Source: Owenia fusiformis | Taxonomy: Eukaryota; Annelida; Polychaeta; Sabellida; Oweniidae | Direction of reading: 5' to 3' | NCBI GenBank assembly: GCA_903813345.2 | Contig: CAIIXF020000007.1 | Location: 11,353,730-11,417,729, forward strand | DNA length: 64,000 nucleotides | In this document: piece by piece, positions 35,891 through 49,800 of the stretch | How positions within the stretch are numbered: the stretch's first letter is position 1 | How the letters are laid out: each line of letters opens with the position of its first letter | Translations under genes and position numbers: made by a program | The notes under the pieces: model-generated | Databases searched by the model: none | Seen by the model: only the letters and a program-made list of their open reading frames with translations | Told to the model about the DNA's origin: nothing

Positions 35891-38767
35891 TGCCATTTAA
35901 GAGTAATATCAAGAAAAAATATTCTGAAAATAATGTATTTTTGTAACCATGGTTATCATGATGTCATACTACTTAGAGAACAATTGGCTTATGAATTTAG
36001 ACAATTAAAAAATTTGGAGAAATATACCCTCTGTGTATGCTTTAAGCTATAGTAGAATAATCTAAGCAATTATACAAGCAATCTGATTTGTCAGAGCATC
36101 TTTAAAATAGTTTAAGTTATTGTGTAATATTTACTTTTATCAATAGTCGGTATGATTTAAACTAAAAAAGGTAAAACATACCAATACAAAAGTTGGCCAG
36201 TGTTGTAGTCATGTAGTGGAAGGTCAAAAATTGTCCATATTATTGTGCAATGCTAAATGCAATATGTAATGCAAAGTGCAAGTTGTGATATATTTAATGT
36301 CTTACATTTATTCATTATATATTTTTATGATAAAGCTGTTTATTTTTAATATTGTGAGGTTATAACTGTTAGGCTTTTACAAATAAATGTTTGTTTAGCA
36401 GTGCATATACCAGGCCATTCCAAAACCGTTGTTGACATTGTTGAACCCTCTTCTCAACTTCTTCGTATTTTTTATTTTTATTTTGACATATCTCTACCAT
36501 TTGCAATATACCAAAACGCGATAACGTTTAATTTAATTCAGTTTAGCTACCTCCCGTTTGAAGAGCTCTCATGTATGGTACAACTTCGTCTACATCCGGG
36601 TTTTTTCCCATTGGATTACACAGGGGTGCTATTTTCAATGCCGCACTGCGACTCTATTAAACATTTATGCAGAGTTTCATTTGCACAAACCATAGGTATG
36701 CATGTAATTAAGATATATGACAAAGCTTTTTGAACTATAATCCCCAAATCCGAAGAAATCTGTAGTTGAAAATGCCGTCCAATTCCAGTGACATCACTGA
36801 TATCCCAGAAATTGCTCAGATGCCATCGAAGATCGAAAAAATATAAATAATGTTACTTTGAATCTCTGATTATCCTTCAGATTATTGAATAGATTGGATC
36901 ATATAACTTTGCTTGAGGGCTGATGGAAGATCAGAAGCTGAGAAACGTTCAGAGTAATCAACTTGTTTGGCGGGCCAATGCAAATTTGTCCCTTCCAAAG
37001 CGATGCATCATGGGAGATATTTATGTAAATTACCACCTGAACTCTTATCGCGAATAGGAGTATTAAAATGATAATATAAGCCAGGTCAGTTGTCCCATTT
37101 TTGATTTATTTTTTTATTGAAAAATATTTTTTCTCTAAATTAAAATCATTTCTTCAGAAAAATCCTGTTAAACGAACATTTACCCTGTAGGGGCCTTATT
37201 GTTGTAGTTATGTTCCAGTCTATGAGGTTACAAGAGTGAAGTAATGCATGTTTTATTATATACAGGGTTGACATGTCATGTAGGATTTCAAATATTCTAG
37301 TTATTGTATATCTTTCTTCAAAAACTAGCTTATATGAGTACAAAATGATACTTTTTAAGACAAAATTGTCTGAATGTAAATCTCATTTAAATATCTCTTT
37401 TTTAAAGAATACATTATATCAGAATATCTTAAGACAGAATCTATTTGAATATCTGAATTTTGTCTTTGCTTATCCAATATTTAAAAGCAATTACATATGT
37501 CATATTTATCTTTACTAAATGTATCAGGTTAATATGAAATAAATTCAAAATTTTATTTCAATGAACATTAAAAATGCTGTAGCCTACATGTTTGAAATTA
37601 TAATGTCATGAGTGAAATTTTGCACCTTAAAATAATGCAGAAATCACTTTAGTATGCAAAATTATTTTATTTGCTTCTGTTGTTACAAGAGTTTTGAACA
37701 AAAGAAGACTTCCATGGTATTATACAACTTTTAAAAAACATTTATTCTTATTTATTGTTTTGTATTTATAAGATGTATATTACTTCATATAACAGTATAA
37801 ACATGAATATATGTATGGCTATGCATCCATTGACATATTTTAATACAGATTCCATTACATTTACATGAACTTTCTTTGCATTTATAGATGTCTCTATATC
37901 CTCATAATGAATGTATTGGCTTAAATATTTGTTTTACACATATAGTAACAGAAATATATAGACTTATATTTAATTTAAACTTTTCTCTGATTATTGGTTT
38001 TTGTGTAATTCTTTCATGTTGGATAAGACCTAAACAAAGCTTATTGCTTCTTGACATCTAACTTCAAGATGAACGCTGATCTCAATTCAAAATTAACATC
38101 TCATCATTGACATCCAACTTCAAAATTGACATCAATCTACCATCTGAAAATGATAAACCTCAGGATAAACTGAAAATTGACAATATTAGAAATCACTTTC
38201 TCTGGTCATTTATCATAGCTTAGTCCTGAATCTGGATCGGAAAAATGATGACAACTTCAAATACCTTTTCATACAATATTTGAAATTTGTCATACCTGTA
38301 GATTTATTGATGTGCCACGCCCACTCTTAGGGTGGTTAGAAGTCCCTCAGAAGTCTATGGTGTGACACATTGATATTTAAATCCGGAATCAAATGTAGCT
38401 CTCTTTTTACTTGCACAAAGAGAATGTTCTGACGAAAGAATCCATTTTTTTACAATTATAATCTAATCCATGTCACTGTGGCTCATTATTCTAGATTGCA
38501 TTATTGTTGAGATAAGGTATTTTATCATCTGTTATGCAATCTGACTTTCTTCAGTGAGTCTGCATCTTTAAATTCGTGATTTCGTTTCATGTTTTCCGTT
38601 TCCGCATTTAGATTAATTCAATCTTGGGAAGAAAAAGAAAAGGCTCACCTGTGAGGCGCTGCTTCACTCGTGTCGTTCGTGCTTCTGTTGGCAATATGGG
38701 GAGTGTTTAACATCAGAATTATACAAGGAGATGATGTGAAACCGTTCGGATAGAATATTGAAGTAAA
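35891..38767. other. INPP1 3' UTR and intergenic spacer
   Basis: AATAAA at 36,382-36,387 is the best INPP1 polyadenylation signal. The remainder is AT-rich with no supported gene. From about 38,590 the sequence becomes less AT-rich and probably holds the promoter and 5' UTR of the aquaporin gene. Confidence 0.55.
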
Positions 38768-41700
38768 ATGCAAGGATATAAGGTGAGAATTCTTATATTT
38801 TTCTTATTTGTTTTTTCAAAAGTTTCTTCTTTTTCAAATTTATTTCAATCTCAGAAATTTTCTTTACATTTTGTCCCAAATCTAAAAAGTTATAATACAA
38901 TTATGACTTCTAAAGTTCCACACCTAGGGAATGTGATAATTAGTTTGATATCATTTTTCCATCTGCCTCTGATCAATTTTTACATGGCATCATTCATTGA
39001 TTGAGTGGTTGCCAATCTCATTCCTCTGTCAATCTTGAACCTAAAAAATTAGAAATCTAAAGACTATTGTGCAATGCAATAATACTTATCTCGTTCCAAG
39101 ACTATCTCTACGTTCTAGTCTTGCAAACATCTTATTCTTTTGTCTGTACGATTACAACATGGGAGAATTTTCTACGCTTCTTACACTTATAAGATACCTA
39201 TTTTAATAGATTCCTTGGTATTTTACCATTCTTTTCGTGTAGTTGAATCCACAATTGTGTGGGTTTATCGGCAGAACGAAGAGGTTTTCATTTTTGATAG
39301 CAATATTTGCGTGTATTTAACTTATTTCAACCGTCAAATTCCTCCATTCACTCCACTCCCACCAGTCATAAGGGAAATCCCTGGGGAATTCCCCTTCCGA
39401 CATTTTGAAAATTGCTGATATATTTCCGATGTAAAAACTAAAATCTCTTTGTTCTGCCGATAAACCCATACAATTGGCGATCTAACAACATAAAAAGAAT
39501 TCTAAAATATGTATCGAGGTAGGTCATTTAGGTGTGCAATGCGTAGTATTTTCTCCAACTTTGTAAAAACATTGACTGACCAATTATACGCGCGTACGAC
39601 CACAATCTAAAGGGGTCGTAGGATGCGATAACAATTAAATACAAGTATATGGAAAACAGATTCGTACTGTACATGAATGACTTTTGTATATCTTGGATTG
39701 CTTCTAATTTTTATGTTTTTCGTATTTTCCTAGTACAACTGTCTTTTGAGCAGGTGTCCAAGGCATCATGTTTTACAACTAACCATCTACAGGCTTATTG
39801 CATTAAAAACTAAATAATCTGAAATATACAAATGTCATTCATGTGCAGTATGAATATGTTTTCCATATATCATTGCACAATGGTCTTTAGATTTCTTATT
39901 TTTGGGGTTCAACTGGTGATTATGTAGTAAATTTAACAGATTGTACAACAAAGAAGAATCAAATGGAGTGTTGGAAACCACAAAACAATTTTGTAAATTG
40001 TATTTCCAGACATTCCTAGAGTTGGTTGGCTTTTGGGGAAGAGCAAGGGTGCCATTCCATGAAGTCCCCATTATTGGCACCATCTGCTATATCAGCATCA
40101 CATGCTTCATTTGCCGACTACTCCGCATAGCCAATCAGAAGCTCCCGAAGTGGCTTCAAGACTACACTTGTGATGTCATATCAACATTCCAGCTCTGCGC
40201 TTGTGGTCTGGAGAACTTTGTCATTAGGCGTTTTTATGGTTTCAAACTGTACATTCCATATTCGTTCTGCATTGGCATCTGGTATTCGTGGACTTACGAT
40301 GGGTCAACCAGTAACCCATGCAAGTCACTCATCAAGTATATGAATGGGACCATGAGCTTGAAAAAAGTAGTCCTGAAAATATTCCTACAGCTGATTTTCG
40401 GTGTCATTGTAGGATATGAGTATGCTCGAAGTATGTGGTATTTCGAAATGTCTCATCCACATGCTGCACGCTATGTCGCCACTTCCTGTAGGTCAGATCT
40501 GACGGTTCCATTTGTCTTTGGATTTCTCATAGAGTTCTTTGGGACTATACTTGATGTACTGATTGGATCTACCCCACTGACCAACAAAGCTATGAGCCAT
40601 TTTGATGTTTACATTCGCAGCTTTCTAGGAGTTTGCCTTACCTTGACAGGTAAGTTGTCTTAATGTTGATTAAAATTTAAATCTTGTCTCTACACAAATT
40701 GATTACAACTTATTGACACGATATTATAGCCAAGTGTTTACAAAAGTCTCTCTGGGGATTTAAATCATATAATTCTGCATCTCAACATGAGTATTAATCT
40801 TTATGCAGTGGCTACGTAAAAATGTTTCCAGTTTGTCCATCCAGACTAATTAGTCTGATTTTTAAAATTGAATAAGTGCAACTTTCTGTATGATCATGCT
40901 GATGCTTAGAAACCACCATGTGTCTCTTAATAATTAAAGTTTTGCCAGTTAAAAGAAAACAGAGGCTTGATTGAATTTCCGGTCTCTATGAAACAGTACA
41001 AGTGACGAGGATATTATTAACTACCTTTATAAGGGTACTCCATCCTTACATTGGTTTTTATGGTTAATTGCAATAATGTTACATATGTAGATGGAATAAC
41101 ATGTACATAGAATTATGTAAACTTCAATGGAAGAAAATCTCAATCATTAACCTTAAACTGTATTTTGATTATGAGGTGATTAATGTAAGCAAAACACGGT
41201 AGTAGCAAATTATAGGAACCGTCTCTCAGAAATGCCTAAATGCTAAGAAAGAAAATGAAATTATTAGCTTCTTTATTTATAGACATTTTGTTGAAATATA
41301 TTTGTAGGTATCCTCTATACAGGGATGTTCCTTAACCCTGCAAATGCTTCAGTTCAGACCTTTGGGTGTGATGGAGTCTCCACTGTAGAACACATCTTCA
41401 TCTACACCATTGGGCCCATGGTAGCAACGGCATTAGCATACAAACTCCACAGTCATCTAGCTTACGTCATCAAAACCGAAATGGTTACAAACTTTATCAG
41501 AAATGGACTCAGTTTTGATAAGATGGCGTTAAAGATGGAAGAAAGTGGAAGACATAACGAATTTGTATCATCGAAAAATGAAAAAGTGCAGTATGGAAAA
41601 AACGGAACAATGCCTACGAAAGCTGTTACGAATAAAAACAACTTGAAAAGAAGTGGTAAGAAATCACCTAATAGATTGCCCTCTCCACAAAAAAACGGTG

Positions 41701-41834
41701 TAGCGTCATATGGTGCTGAGTCGTCGTACAGTGTAGGTAAGGAAAATAAAACGAAAGGAAGTGCTCAGTATGAGAGAAAGGATTATTTTGCTACCGTGTT
41801 GAGAAGAAGTAGACGCATTGCAAACAAAAGTTAA
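38768..41834 (+). CDS. Unorthodox aquaporin, AQP11/12-like
   Basis: Predicted membrane channel of the superaquaporin (AQP11/12) branch, whose members act mostly in intracellular membranes. Exons: 38768-38782 (ATG CAA GGA TAT AAG, donor gtgag; inferred), 40010-40649, 41308-41834. Phases agree and the total is 394 codons with stop. The second exon holds STFQLCACGLE, as in AQP11 (ATFQLCCC), then the first pore box NPC at residues 107-109 (GSTSNPCKS). The third holds the second pore box NPA at 228-230 (LNPANAS). Several hydrophobic segments lie between. After about residue 275 there is a ~115-residue polar, Lys/Ser/Asn-rich tail ending RRSRRIANKS, absent from human AQP11 (271 aa). An alternative unspliced start at 39,941 reads into the same frame, but tttccag just before 40,010 favours splicing. 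NPC in the first box is typical of this branch. Confidence 0.87.
39252..39475. repeat. Inverted repeat in the first aquaporin intron
   Basis: CAATTGTGTGGGTTTATCGG begins the left arm (39,252-39,292) and its inverse ends at 39,475. The arms are ~37 bp with a few mismatches. Probably a small MITE; target duplications are not clear. Confidence 0.65.
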
Positions 41835-44800
41835 TCATTGCATGCAGTTGAGATTGCTTATACATGAAATTTTAGTTTCGAGCTAGAGGGTATTGTTACA
41901 ACAGCAAAACCATAATTTAAGAGCTTATCCATTTTAATATATCAGAGCTTATTTTAAACTAAAATTTCTGACTAACAGAAGTGTTTTGGTTGTCTTTCTT
42001 AAAATGCTAATAACTACCAGGGGTCAGGGCATAAAATCAATGTTCTTCAAAGATTGTAATTATACCGTGAGCTCTTTTGGTTTTTTAACAAAGCCTCGGG
42101 TTTTCTTTCAAAAATGATCTATTGTACCTTTATGTTTATGTTTTTATGTATATCACCAGCTGGTCTCTAATTTAAATTATGAACCAATTCTGAAATTTCA
42201 CTGTCATATTTTCATTTTACAGTTAAATCAAGAAATGAATAATAACTTTCCCAAAACCTATATACGAGTAGTTTTAATGCTGATTGGAACTTTATACTTT
42301 AAGATCTTAAAGTTACTTTTATATTATGGTCTTTCTTTTGAGTTAAAATATGAAATGAATGTTTGCTTTTCTCGAACGAGTGTAGATGAAGCTCTCTTTT
42401 AGAGGTGCAAATTGAAATGCTTTACAAAGGGTAATGAATTACAGGAGTTAAAGGGTCAATAGCTGTAATTCTCATCCTGAATAACCCTAATATTTTGAAT
42501 TCATATGATATTCTAACTTAAATAATCAATAGACTTGAACACAAACTCTCTTTTCTGAAAGTATCAAGCTTGAAAAAATATTTCTCACCAAGAAAATGTT
42601 ACGACAAATTCTCAAAAGAGATTTGATTCAGTTTCACCATGAACAATTTTTTCAAACTTTAAGAAGAGTTCTGTTTTTGGATTGTTTAAATAAATATAAA
42701 TATGTATGCACTAGTGCCAAATGGAAAGAAAGTTACATATCATGATTGAAAAATATCTGCACAGTTATTTCGCATGAGAATCGCAGGTGTTGGTTTTTTA
42801 AAGAGTAATTTTTGTTGCTTTGATGCATATGTTTATATGTTCACATTGAACGTTGTGGCAATTATTTTTGTTACTCATTAGTGATTAAGCCATTGGCTTG
42901 TAGTTTGATTTGATCACTTAAGTTGATCAATATTTCTGTGATGAAATATTTTGTAAATTAGAAAAATCATTTTATTTTTGGTGCATGTATTACATGTTAG
43001 CATTCTTCAAATTTCTTTTACAGTGTTTTTTGAGAATAAGTAACATATGCGCAAAAATATCATGTTATTTTTGTGATACTCATTCAATAGTTTTGACTAT
43101 TGACTATTTGATCTGTAACATTCTTACATACCACATGTCCATGACTCTTATGTTATTTTTATGTAACATAAATATATTTTTGTTTTGCACTTACAGATAA
43201 CTGTAAAAGTAATTAAAACTTACATGGATTCCAAACAAGGGTTCAGTTCTTGGTGTGGAGTTAACGCACACATACAAATACACAGTTACTTGTTCTGTAT
43301 TATGTTTGATGAATCATATAATATGAGTACACCAAGGACAGACCCTTGTTTTGATTTCTGTTGGGAAAACAGACTTCTGGATATTTGCATCATACACAGT
43401 GGATATATAAGTCAATGCTTACGACACAGTGAATACAACATGTAAAACACTGAATTATTTGTACAATATACAGTGAACTGTAGTTTAGTCGAATATAATA
43501 TTATATGTAAATTCATCCACAATGTGGGTGTGTAAAGTGTCAGATATATATTGGCATAAGTTGCTATGGAATTATTTATTCAACAGCATTATAACATGAA
43601 ATACATTGTGTATACATTAAATATTATCATGCAGTATTATATACTGTTTGAGTTTAGAGAGAGTGACAAATTATTTTTGTATACTCTTCATTTACATTTC
43701 ATTTTGGTAATTGGGAGAAACTTCTTAATAATGAGCTGGTCAGTTATTATTATTTATAAACTGGTTATAATACCAGTCGTTCTTATTGTGCAGTATAATT
43801 TATGATAAGGGGACAGGTCAATATATCAATGTACAAACACCAAAATAATTGTTAAATGTACTTCTATTGACTCCTGTCAACCTCCTCCACCCTCGAATGA
43901 GTTGAGCATTCATTGACTCCTTTTAAATGCCAATCTATGGCATCTACCATCTTCACTGTATTCAGATATGAGTGAATGAAATATGTTTGTGGGGCTTCAA
44001 TGATATAATGACCTATTTCCTAAAGCACAAAAAGTTTGTCCAATAAATATCACTGTAAAGGTGTTATTGCGTGTGTGATTTATAGAATGAATGTTATTCA
44101 AAACATTTAATGTGACTCATTTGAGTCTGACTATGTGAATATATATACAAAGACTGAATTTTCAAATGCAGTATGTAACCCAATATACATTTTTCAAATT
44201 ATGCCTGTGAAGCTGAATGTTAAGATTTAATGCTTTGCTAGCCTAATATGAATGTACAGTCTAACTGTATTTACAAAATGCCTGCAGCGCATTAAGTATA
44301 CAGTTGTGTTGATATGTATCTGATATTTTCTCATTTTTCAGCCATATATTTAAATGAGAAACAATTGTCAAAAGTTCCATTTTTCGATACTAATTTATAA
44401 TGTATAAATTAAGAGTGTCTTCGTTTTCGAAAAAATGCTGATTTGCAACCCAAATTTCAGAGGGGTCTCTTTAAAGCATGCCATTGACAATAAATTAGAC
44501 CTAGTCATTTTTAGTGGGTCGCAAAAGGCAAAATGAAGGCACTCTTGAGTATGTCTCAAGAAGTTATGAAATATTTTATTGAAATTGAAAACTTATATTG
44601 TTAATGACGATTTCAGATTTATTGCATTACTGTTGAACACAATTCATTTCTGTACTTGAACTTTTTAAAATCAATACACAAAACAACAAGATAAACGAAT
44701 AAATCAAACTGCTTTTGTTTTCTATTATTGAATACTGTCGAATACATGGAATACAATCATTTGATTCAAATGTAATACTTGGGTCAGTGGGTCACTTACA

Positions 44801-46737
44801 ACTGGAATGAATCAAATATGCTTATTCTACTACATTGGTATCAAATGGTAATTGAGTTAAGATTCATATACTACAAGGTTTATTTGATAAGTATCCCTAC
44901 ATATGCTCTGTTATATTATTTTCATGTTAATGAATGAAATGAAATTCATAAAGTATTGATTGTTGAATGACCCATGTATTGTATATGTGCCTTTGATGAT
45001 CAAGATTCATGATTAAATGATAAATAGCTTCAATATTCCTTTTGTTAAACAATTAAGCTTACTGACCAGGTTTAATTGCCTCATTTACGAAACTGATCAA
45101 TTAATACAAGCACAAATCTAATATTATCATTTTAAACTTAGGAAAGGATTAGGTCTTCCTATTTGAACAGTAATTAACACTGGTGTTTATTTCGCAAAAA
45201 TCTCAAAACTAATAATAAATAAAGGTGAAATGACGTCTACTTTTTTGCCATTAAGATATGGTACATATATCATGTGTGTTATTAGAAACATACGACTTTG
45301 TCTTCTAAAGTTAGAATTTGTACCATCCAGGTCATTACAAAAGTATTACAAAACCCTTGGTTATCGTAGTGCCATGAAAGCTTATCATAGTGTTATAAAA
45401 GATTATCACGATGACATAAAAGCACAACAATATAGATATGCATCCATGGTTAAGTAGGAGTTTGTTTCAAGCCTGTGTATTAACTTCACCATTTACCTGA
45501 AATGATCAACTTTCATAATTGATTACAAATAAGTCCATTTATCAAGGAAATGTATCATGATATTATACAGCAAATGAAAGTGATGAAATTTAGAAATTAA
45601 AAAATGGACTCCATTTCCCGCAGTCATAAATACAAACAGACATGTATTGATTGAACTGTAAAGAGAGATGCCTTAGCTAAATCATACTGCATATTATGTT
45701 CAATAACTCTAATTCTGCCATTGTCTACCATGTTATTCAGATATCCATCTTAGAGGAAGATAAGATACTTCAGTGAGGTAAATAAACGAACAATATTGGT
45801 ACGTGGGTGGTTTAGAAACAGCTGTTCATTCAATAAGAAATGTTTCAATATGCGGATGTTATATGCAATTTCCTTCCAATATATCAATGTATAGATCTCC
45901 ATAATCCATCTCAATGCTGGTACTAGGTAAATGAAGATTCTATATAGCAGTAATGAGCTTATATTCATTTATCTATTCGTACATGTAATATAATACAGTG
46001 ACAGATTGTCAATTTAACCCTGTTGTTGTTGGTTTGTCTCTAATAGAGAAGAGTTTATATCTGCTTGATGTAACTTTCTAATTTTTATATGATTTTCAAC
46101 GTAATTATTTTCATGCTGTGCAATAATGAAGAAAAGGGGAAAAACATATCCCATGGGGTAGTTGGATTTACAAGTAGCTAACATCAACCTCTATATCCAT
46201 ATTTGGATGTATAAATCCCACAGAACAAAGTCTTTAAATCCTAGGAAGGGAACTCAGTGGTCAAATGTTCAGCCTTTTATTTCAATCTACGAAATGCCAC
46301 ATACAGGTAACATAAGGTGCTGAGTCAACATCTTTTTTCTCTGCATTTAACAAAGGGGCAGATCTCCACCCTGCTTTGATATAGCGTAAAAGAGAACAGA
46401 ACATCAGAGAACAGCTTCTTTATGCTATTACACATGTACAATGCTATTGCTTTATTAAGTAAGTATAAGAGAACATTATTTGCATTTTCTGCATTTTTAC
46501 TTCTCCCAGATTGATAAGCATGTGACATAAATGCACATTCAATCTGACAGAATGTATGAGTAAATAATCTTAGAAGAGACCAACATGCCACAGTGATGAT
46601 ATACATTATTATTAGCTATACTCCACATTGCAGACTGATTTTGCAAATAAACACTTGTTGCTGATAATTCTGAAGTGGCTTATTTTAAAAAAATATCAAT
46701 TTAAAAATGATCATTTGGTCAACACAGAATGCTCATT
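41835..46737. other. Aquaporin 3' UTR and intergenic spacer between convergent genes
   Basis: A plus-strand AATAAA lies at 44,042-44,047 and several others occur in this AT-rich region. A minus-strand AATAAA around 46,736-46,742 is a candidate poly(A) signal for AAAS. No exon, RNA gene or bounded repeat is supported. Short ORFs (for example 42,985-43,445) are low-complexity and show no family match. Confidence 0.5.
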
Positions 46738-46869
46738 TATTTGCTTTAAATGTTTTTGGCAGTCTCAGTCTGTTGTGTGTACTCCGCTTCATTAAATTTC
46801 ACTCCACTCCGGAAATTGTTCCACATCAATAATTTTACAGCCTTGGCAATGAAGAATATTCCAGATGGA

Positions 46870-49800
46870 TCAGTGTTCAGTGTACAAGATTGTGTTGTTC
46901 ATATGTCCATTGCCATTCCTTAATTTGTTATTGTGCATGTGTTCATTGTTCACTTGGTCAGAATGTATGTAGATCAATGGTATATGAGAGACTCTACCAC
47001 TTGACCAAACCTGAAATACCAAATGGAAATTAAACATTTGGAGCAACATCATGGTAGACAGGAGAGTGGTCAGAATGTATGTAGATCAATGGTATATGAG
47101 AGACTCTACCACTTGACCAAACCTGAAATAGCAAATGGAAATCAAACATTTGGAGCAACATCATGGTAGACAGGTCAGAATGTATGTAGATCAATGGTAT
47201 ATGAGAGACTCTACCACTTGACCAAACCTGAAATAACAAATGGACAAATGGAAATTAAACGTTTGGAGCAACATCATGGAAGACAGGATCTATTAGGGGG
47301 CACATTGATTTTTAAAATGTCATTTTTGACCAAAATTATGCCAATTACCCCAAAGATTTATTTAAAAGCTAGAGGTGTACTCATGTAACATCTTACAAAC
47401 ACGTACCAGGAACATGCAATGGATTATATAGAAAACAACTTCATATAGAATATTGATATCATGCAGTTTTTCACCATTCTGAGCACTTTTCCAGTGATTT
47501 TGGGCCAAAATTGTCAAATGTGAAGCCCCTAGAATTTTTTGAAAAGTAACCCCCCTTGGCAAAAGCTGGCTAGGGGCCTAGATATTGAACAGACAATTTG
47601 CATTAGTTTATTGTACATGAAAATTGATAGGTCTCGATATAACTTAACGATATTTTCTGCAATGTTACCTACCACTGTAAGTAGAGCGCCATCTTTGAAT
47701 TCATTCTGGAAACTAATGTCATTTGGTAACTCTCCATCTTTGCCTTTGATGAAGCCACTGAAACACAATAATAATAACAACCTAAGGTGAGATTTTTATC
47801 TACATTATCTGATGAGCTCAGCTTGGTGAGCCATATGCCCTTTACTATCACGAGTGGTGCAGGAAAGCAGGAGGCTAGGGGAATGGGGTCAAAAGTTTTT
47901 ATGGAACAAGCGTGGAAAAACGTTCAGCCCGAAGGCAAATTTGTTTTTATAATTCAAGTTCCACTTTCTTTAGAAGCAGGCCCAATATATATATATTTCC
48001 GTGTTGCCCAGTTTATGTGAGGAGCAGAACATTTTTGCTACCCAATTTACGAGGAAGGGGCTTGGTTAAAAGATTGTCAATATGCAATATTTTCTATATT
48101 TTTGTGAACATTGTATTCAGAAAAGCATTACCATGATAGGGCTTACAACTGTTTGAATTTCTGTACCAATTTGCCTCAAACAAGGATGTACAAGTGTTTA
48201 CATTTTCATGTCAGAATACAAAGGTTATTACTGTTTAAATATACAAACATGTTTAGATGTTTATGAATGTAGAGGATACTAACCATGGCATGATTTCTAA
48301 TACAGGATGTAGCTTGGTTCTGTAAACAGCTATATATTCACTTCCATTGCAATTATCTGAAATATTGAAATAGAAAAACAAACAAATCAAACTATGATTT
48401 TTCAACTGATGTATTATGCAAGCATTTTTTTGTCACGTGGATTTTTGTGCATTTTTCACTGGTCTAAAATGGTAAATGGAATATCATGTCGTGGCTTTTC
48501 TAATCACAATAGCCAATATAAAATAATTTAATATTTTAGCCAATAAAGAACATATGCACCAATACAAAAAATAAAGTTAATGTTTCTCTGAAAATACAGA
48601 AAAATATGTGTGTCCCATATCTGCTCTCCAAAAATAGTAAATAAATAGAGTAAATTTAAGGAAAGGGAACTAAAGAGCTTCATGTAAGTTAACCTAAAAA
48701 TAAAAGTTTCAAATGTTTAAGGTTGTTTAAGTTTTTTAAGTTCTGCTTACTTTTGAATGTTACTGCCAGTCTCTCTCCAGTAGGGTCCCATATCATATGC
48801 TTAGCAGTACCTCCAATCCTAAAGCAGTTGATTTAAAAGTTAAGTTTTATAATACATATACACGCATAGGCTGAAAGGTGATATATATAACTTTTTAACA
48901 AAGCATTACCATGGAAAATGTCACCTGTGATTTGTTACAGACCCTGAACACTGAACATGCCATCCACAAAAACAGTTGGACATTATAACAATATGTCACC
49001 ATGTCTAGTGGTGACATAAAAAAGATGGCAGTGTAATCCATCTGTTTTACATATATCCAAGGAGGATTGGCAGCCAGAACACAACATTGATATTCGCCAA
49101 CAAAGCTAGCGTCAGTCCTGGATTTGATATGTCTCACTTCAAAATTTGAATCGCAAGTTACCTCGCAAATTACCTCACAAAAAATCCAAAACACACAAGA
49201 ATTGATGAAGATCATTAGTGGCTTAATTAGTGACCATATATTGAATGCATATTGTGGATTTATAGCCAGGGAAATGTCAGACAAAAATGATGCCAGCTTT
49301 GTTGGAGAATATCCTTTATTCTCCTTGCAGCTGTAGAAATGTACAGGCACTATCAGCAGTATAGCATCACCTGGAGATTAAAGAATACTGAGGTGGAACT
49401 TTGGCTTCCAATCATCCTTGACATATATCTTAAAATTCCACCTGTGCTACCATCTTTATATCAGCCAAAACCCTATTCCTATATGTTAATTTTGATATTT
49501 TTATTTTACACTAACATAACTATGAACAATGTTTCACCACTTCTCGTGGTAGCATACATGTAATTAAGTCTATTTTCCTTTTGGCACTTATTGAAATAAG
49601 TTGAAACGATCATGATTGTAGACTTCTCTTCGTGCAAGCCAAATAGCCCTATTATATTGTATTTAATTCTTAACAAAAAAGTGGGTCACAAAAAATGTAT
49701 TATCTGTAATTCTGGTAAAATCAACATTTTCCTCTCATACACTTCCATAGATGCGGAGAGTGGCACTTTTGAATCTGTTTAGCATCAATGACATCTGTGT

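Noticed and set aside
39941-40009. Aquaporin N-terminus read directly from ATG 39,941
   Set aside because: The codons before 40,010 look intronic and end in tttccag. The upstream MQGYK exon with a gtgag donor joins in phase. Kept as an alternative only.
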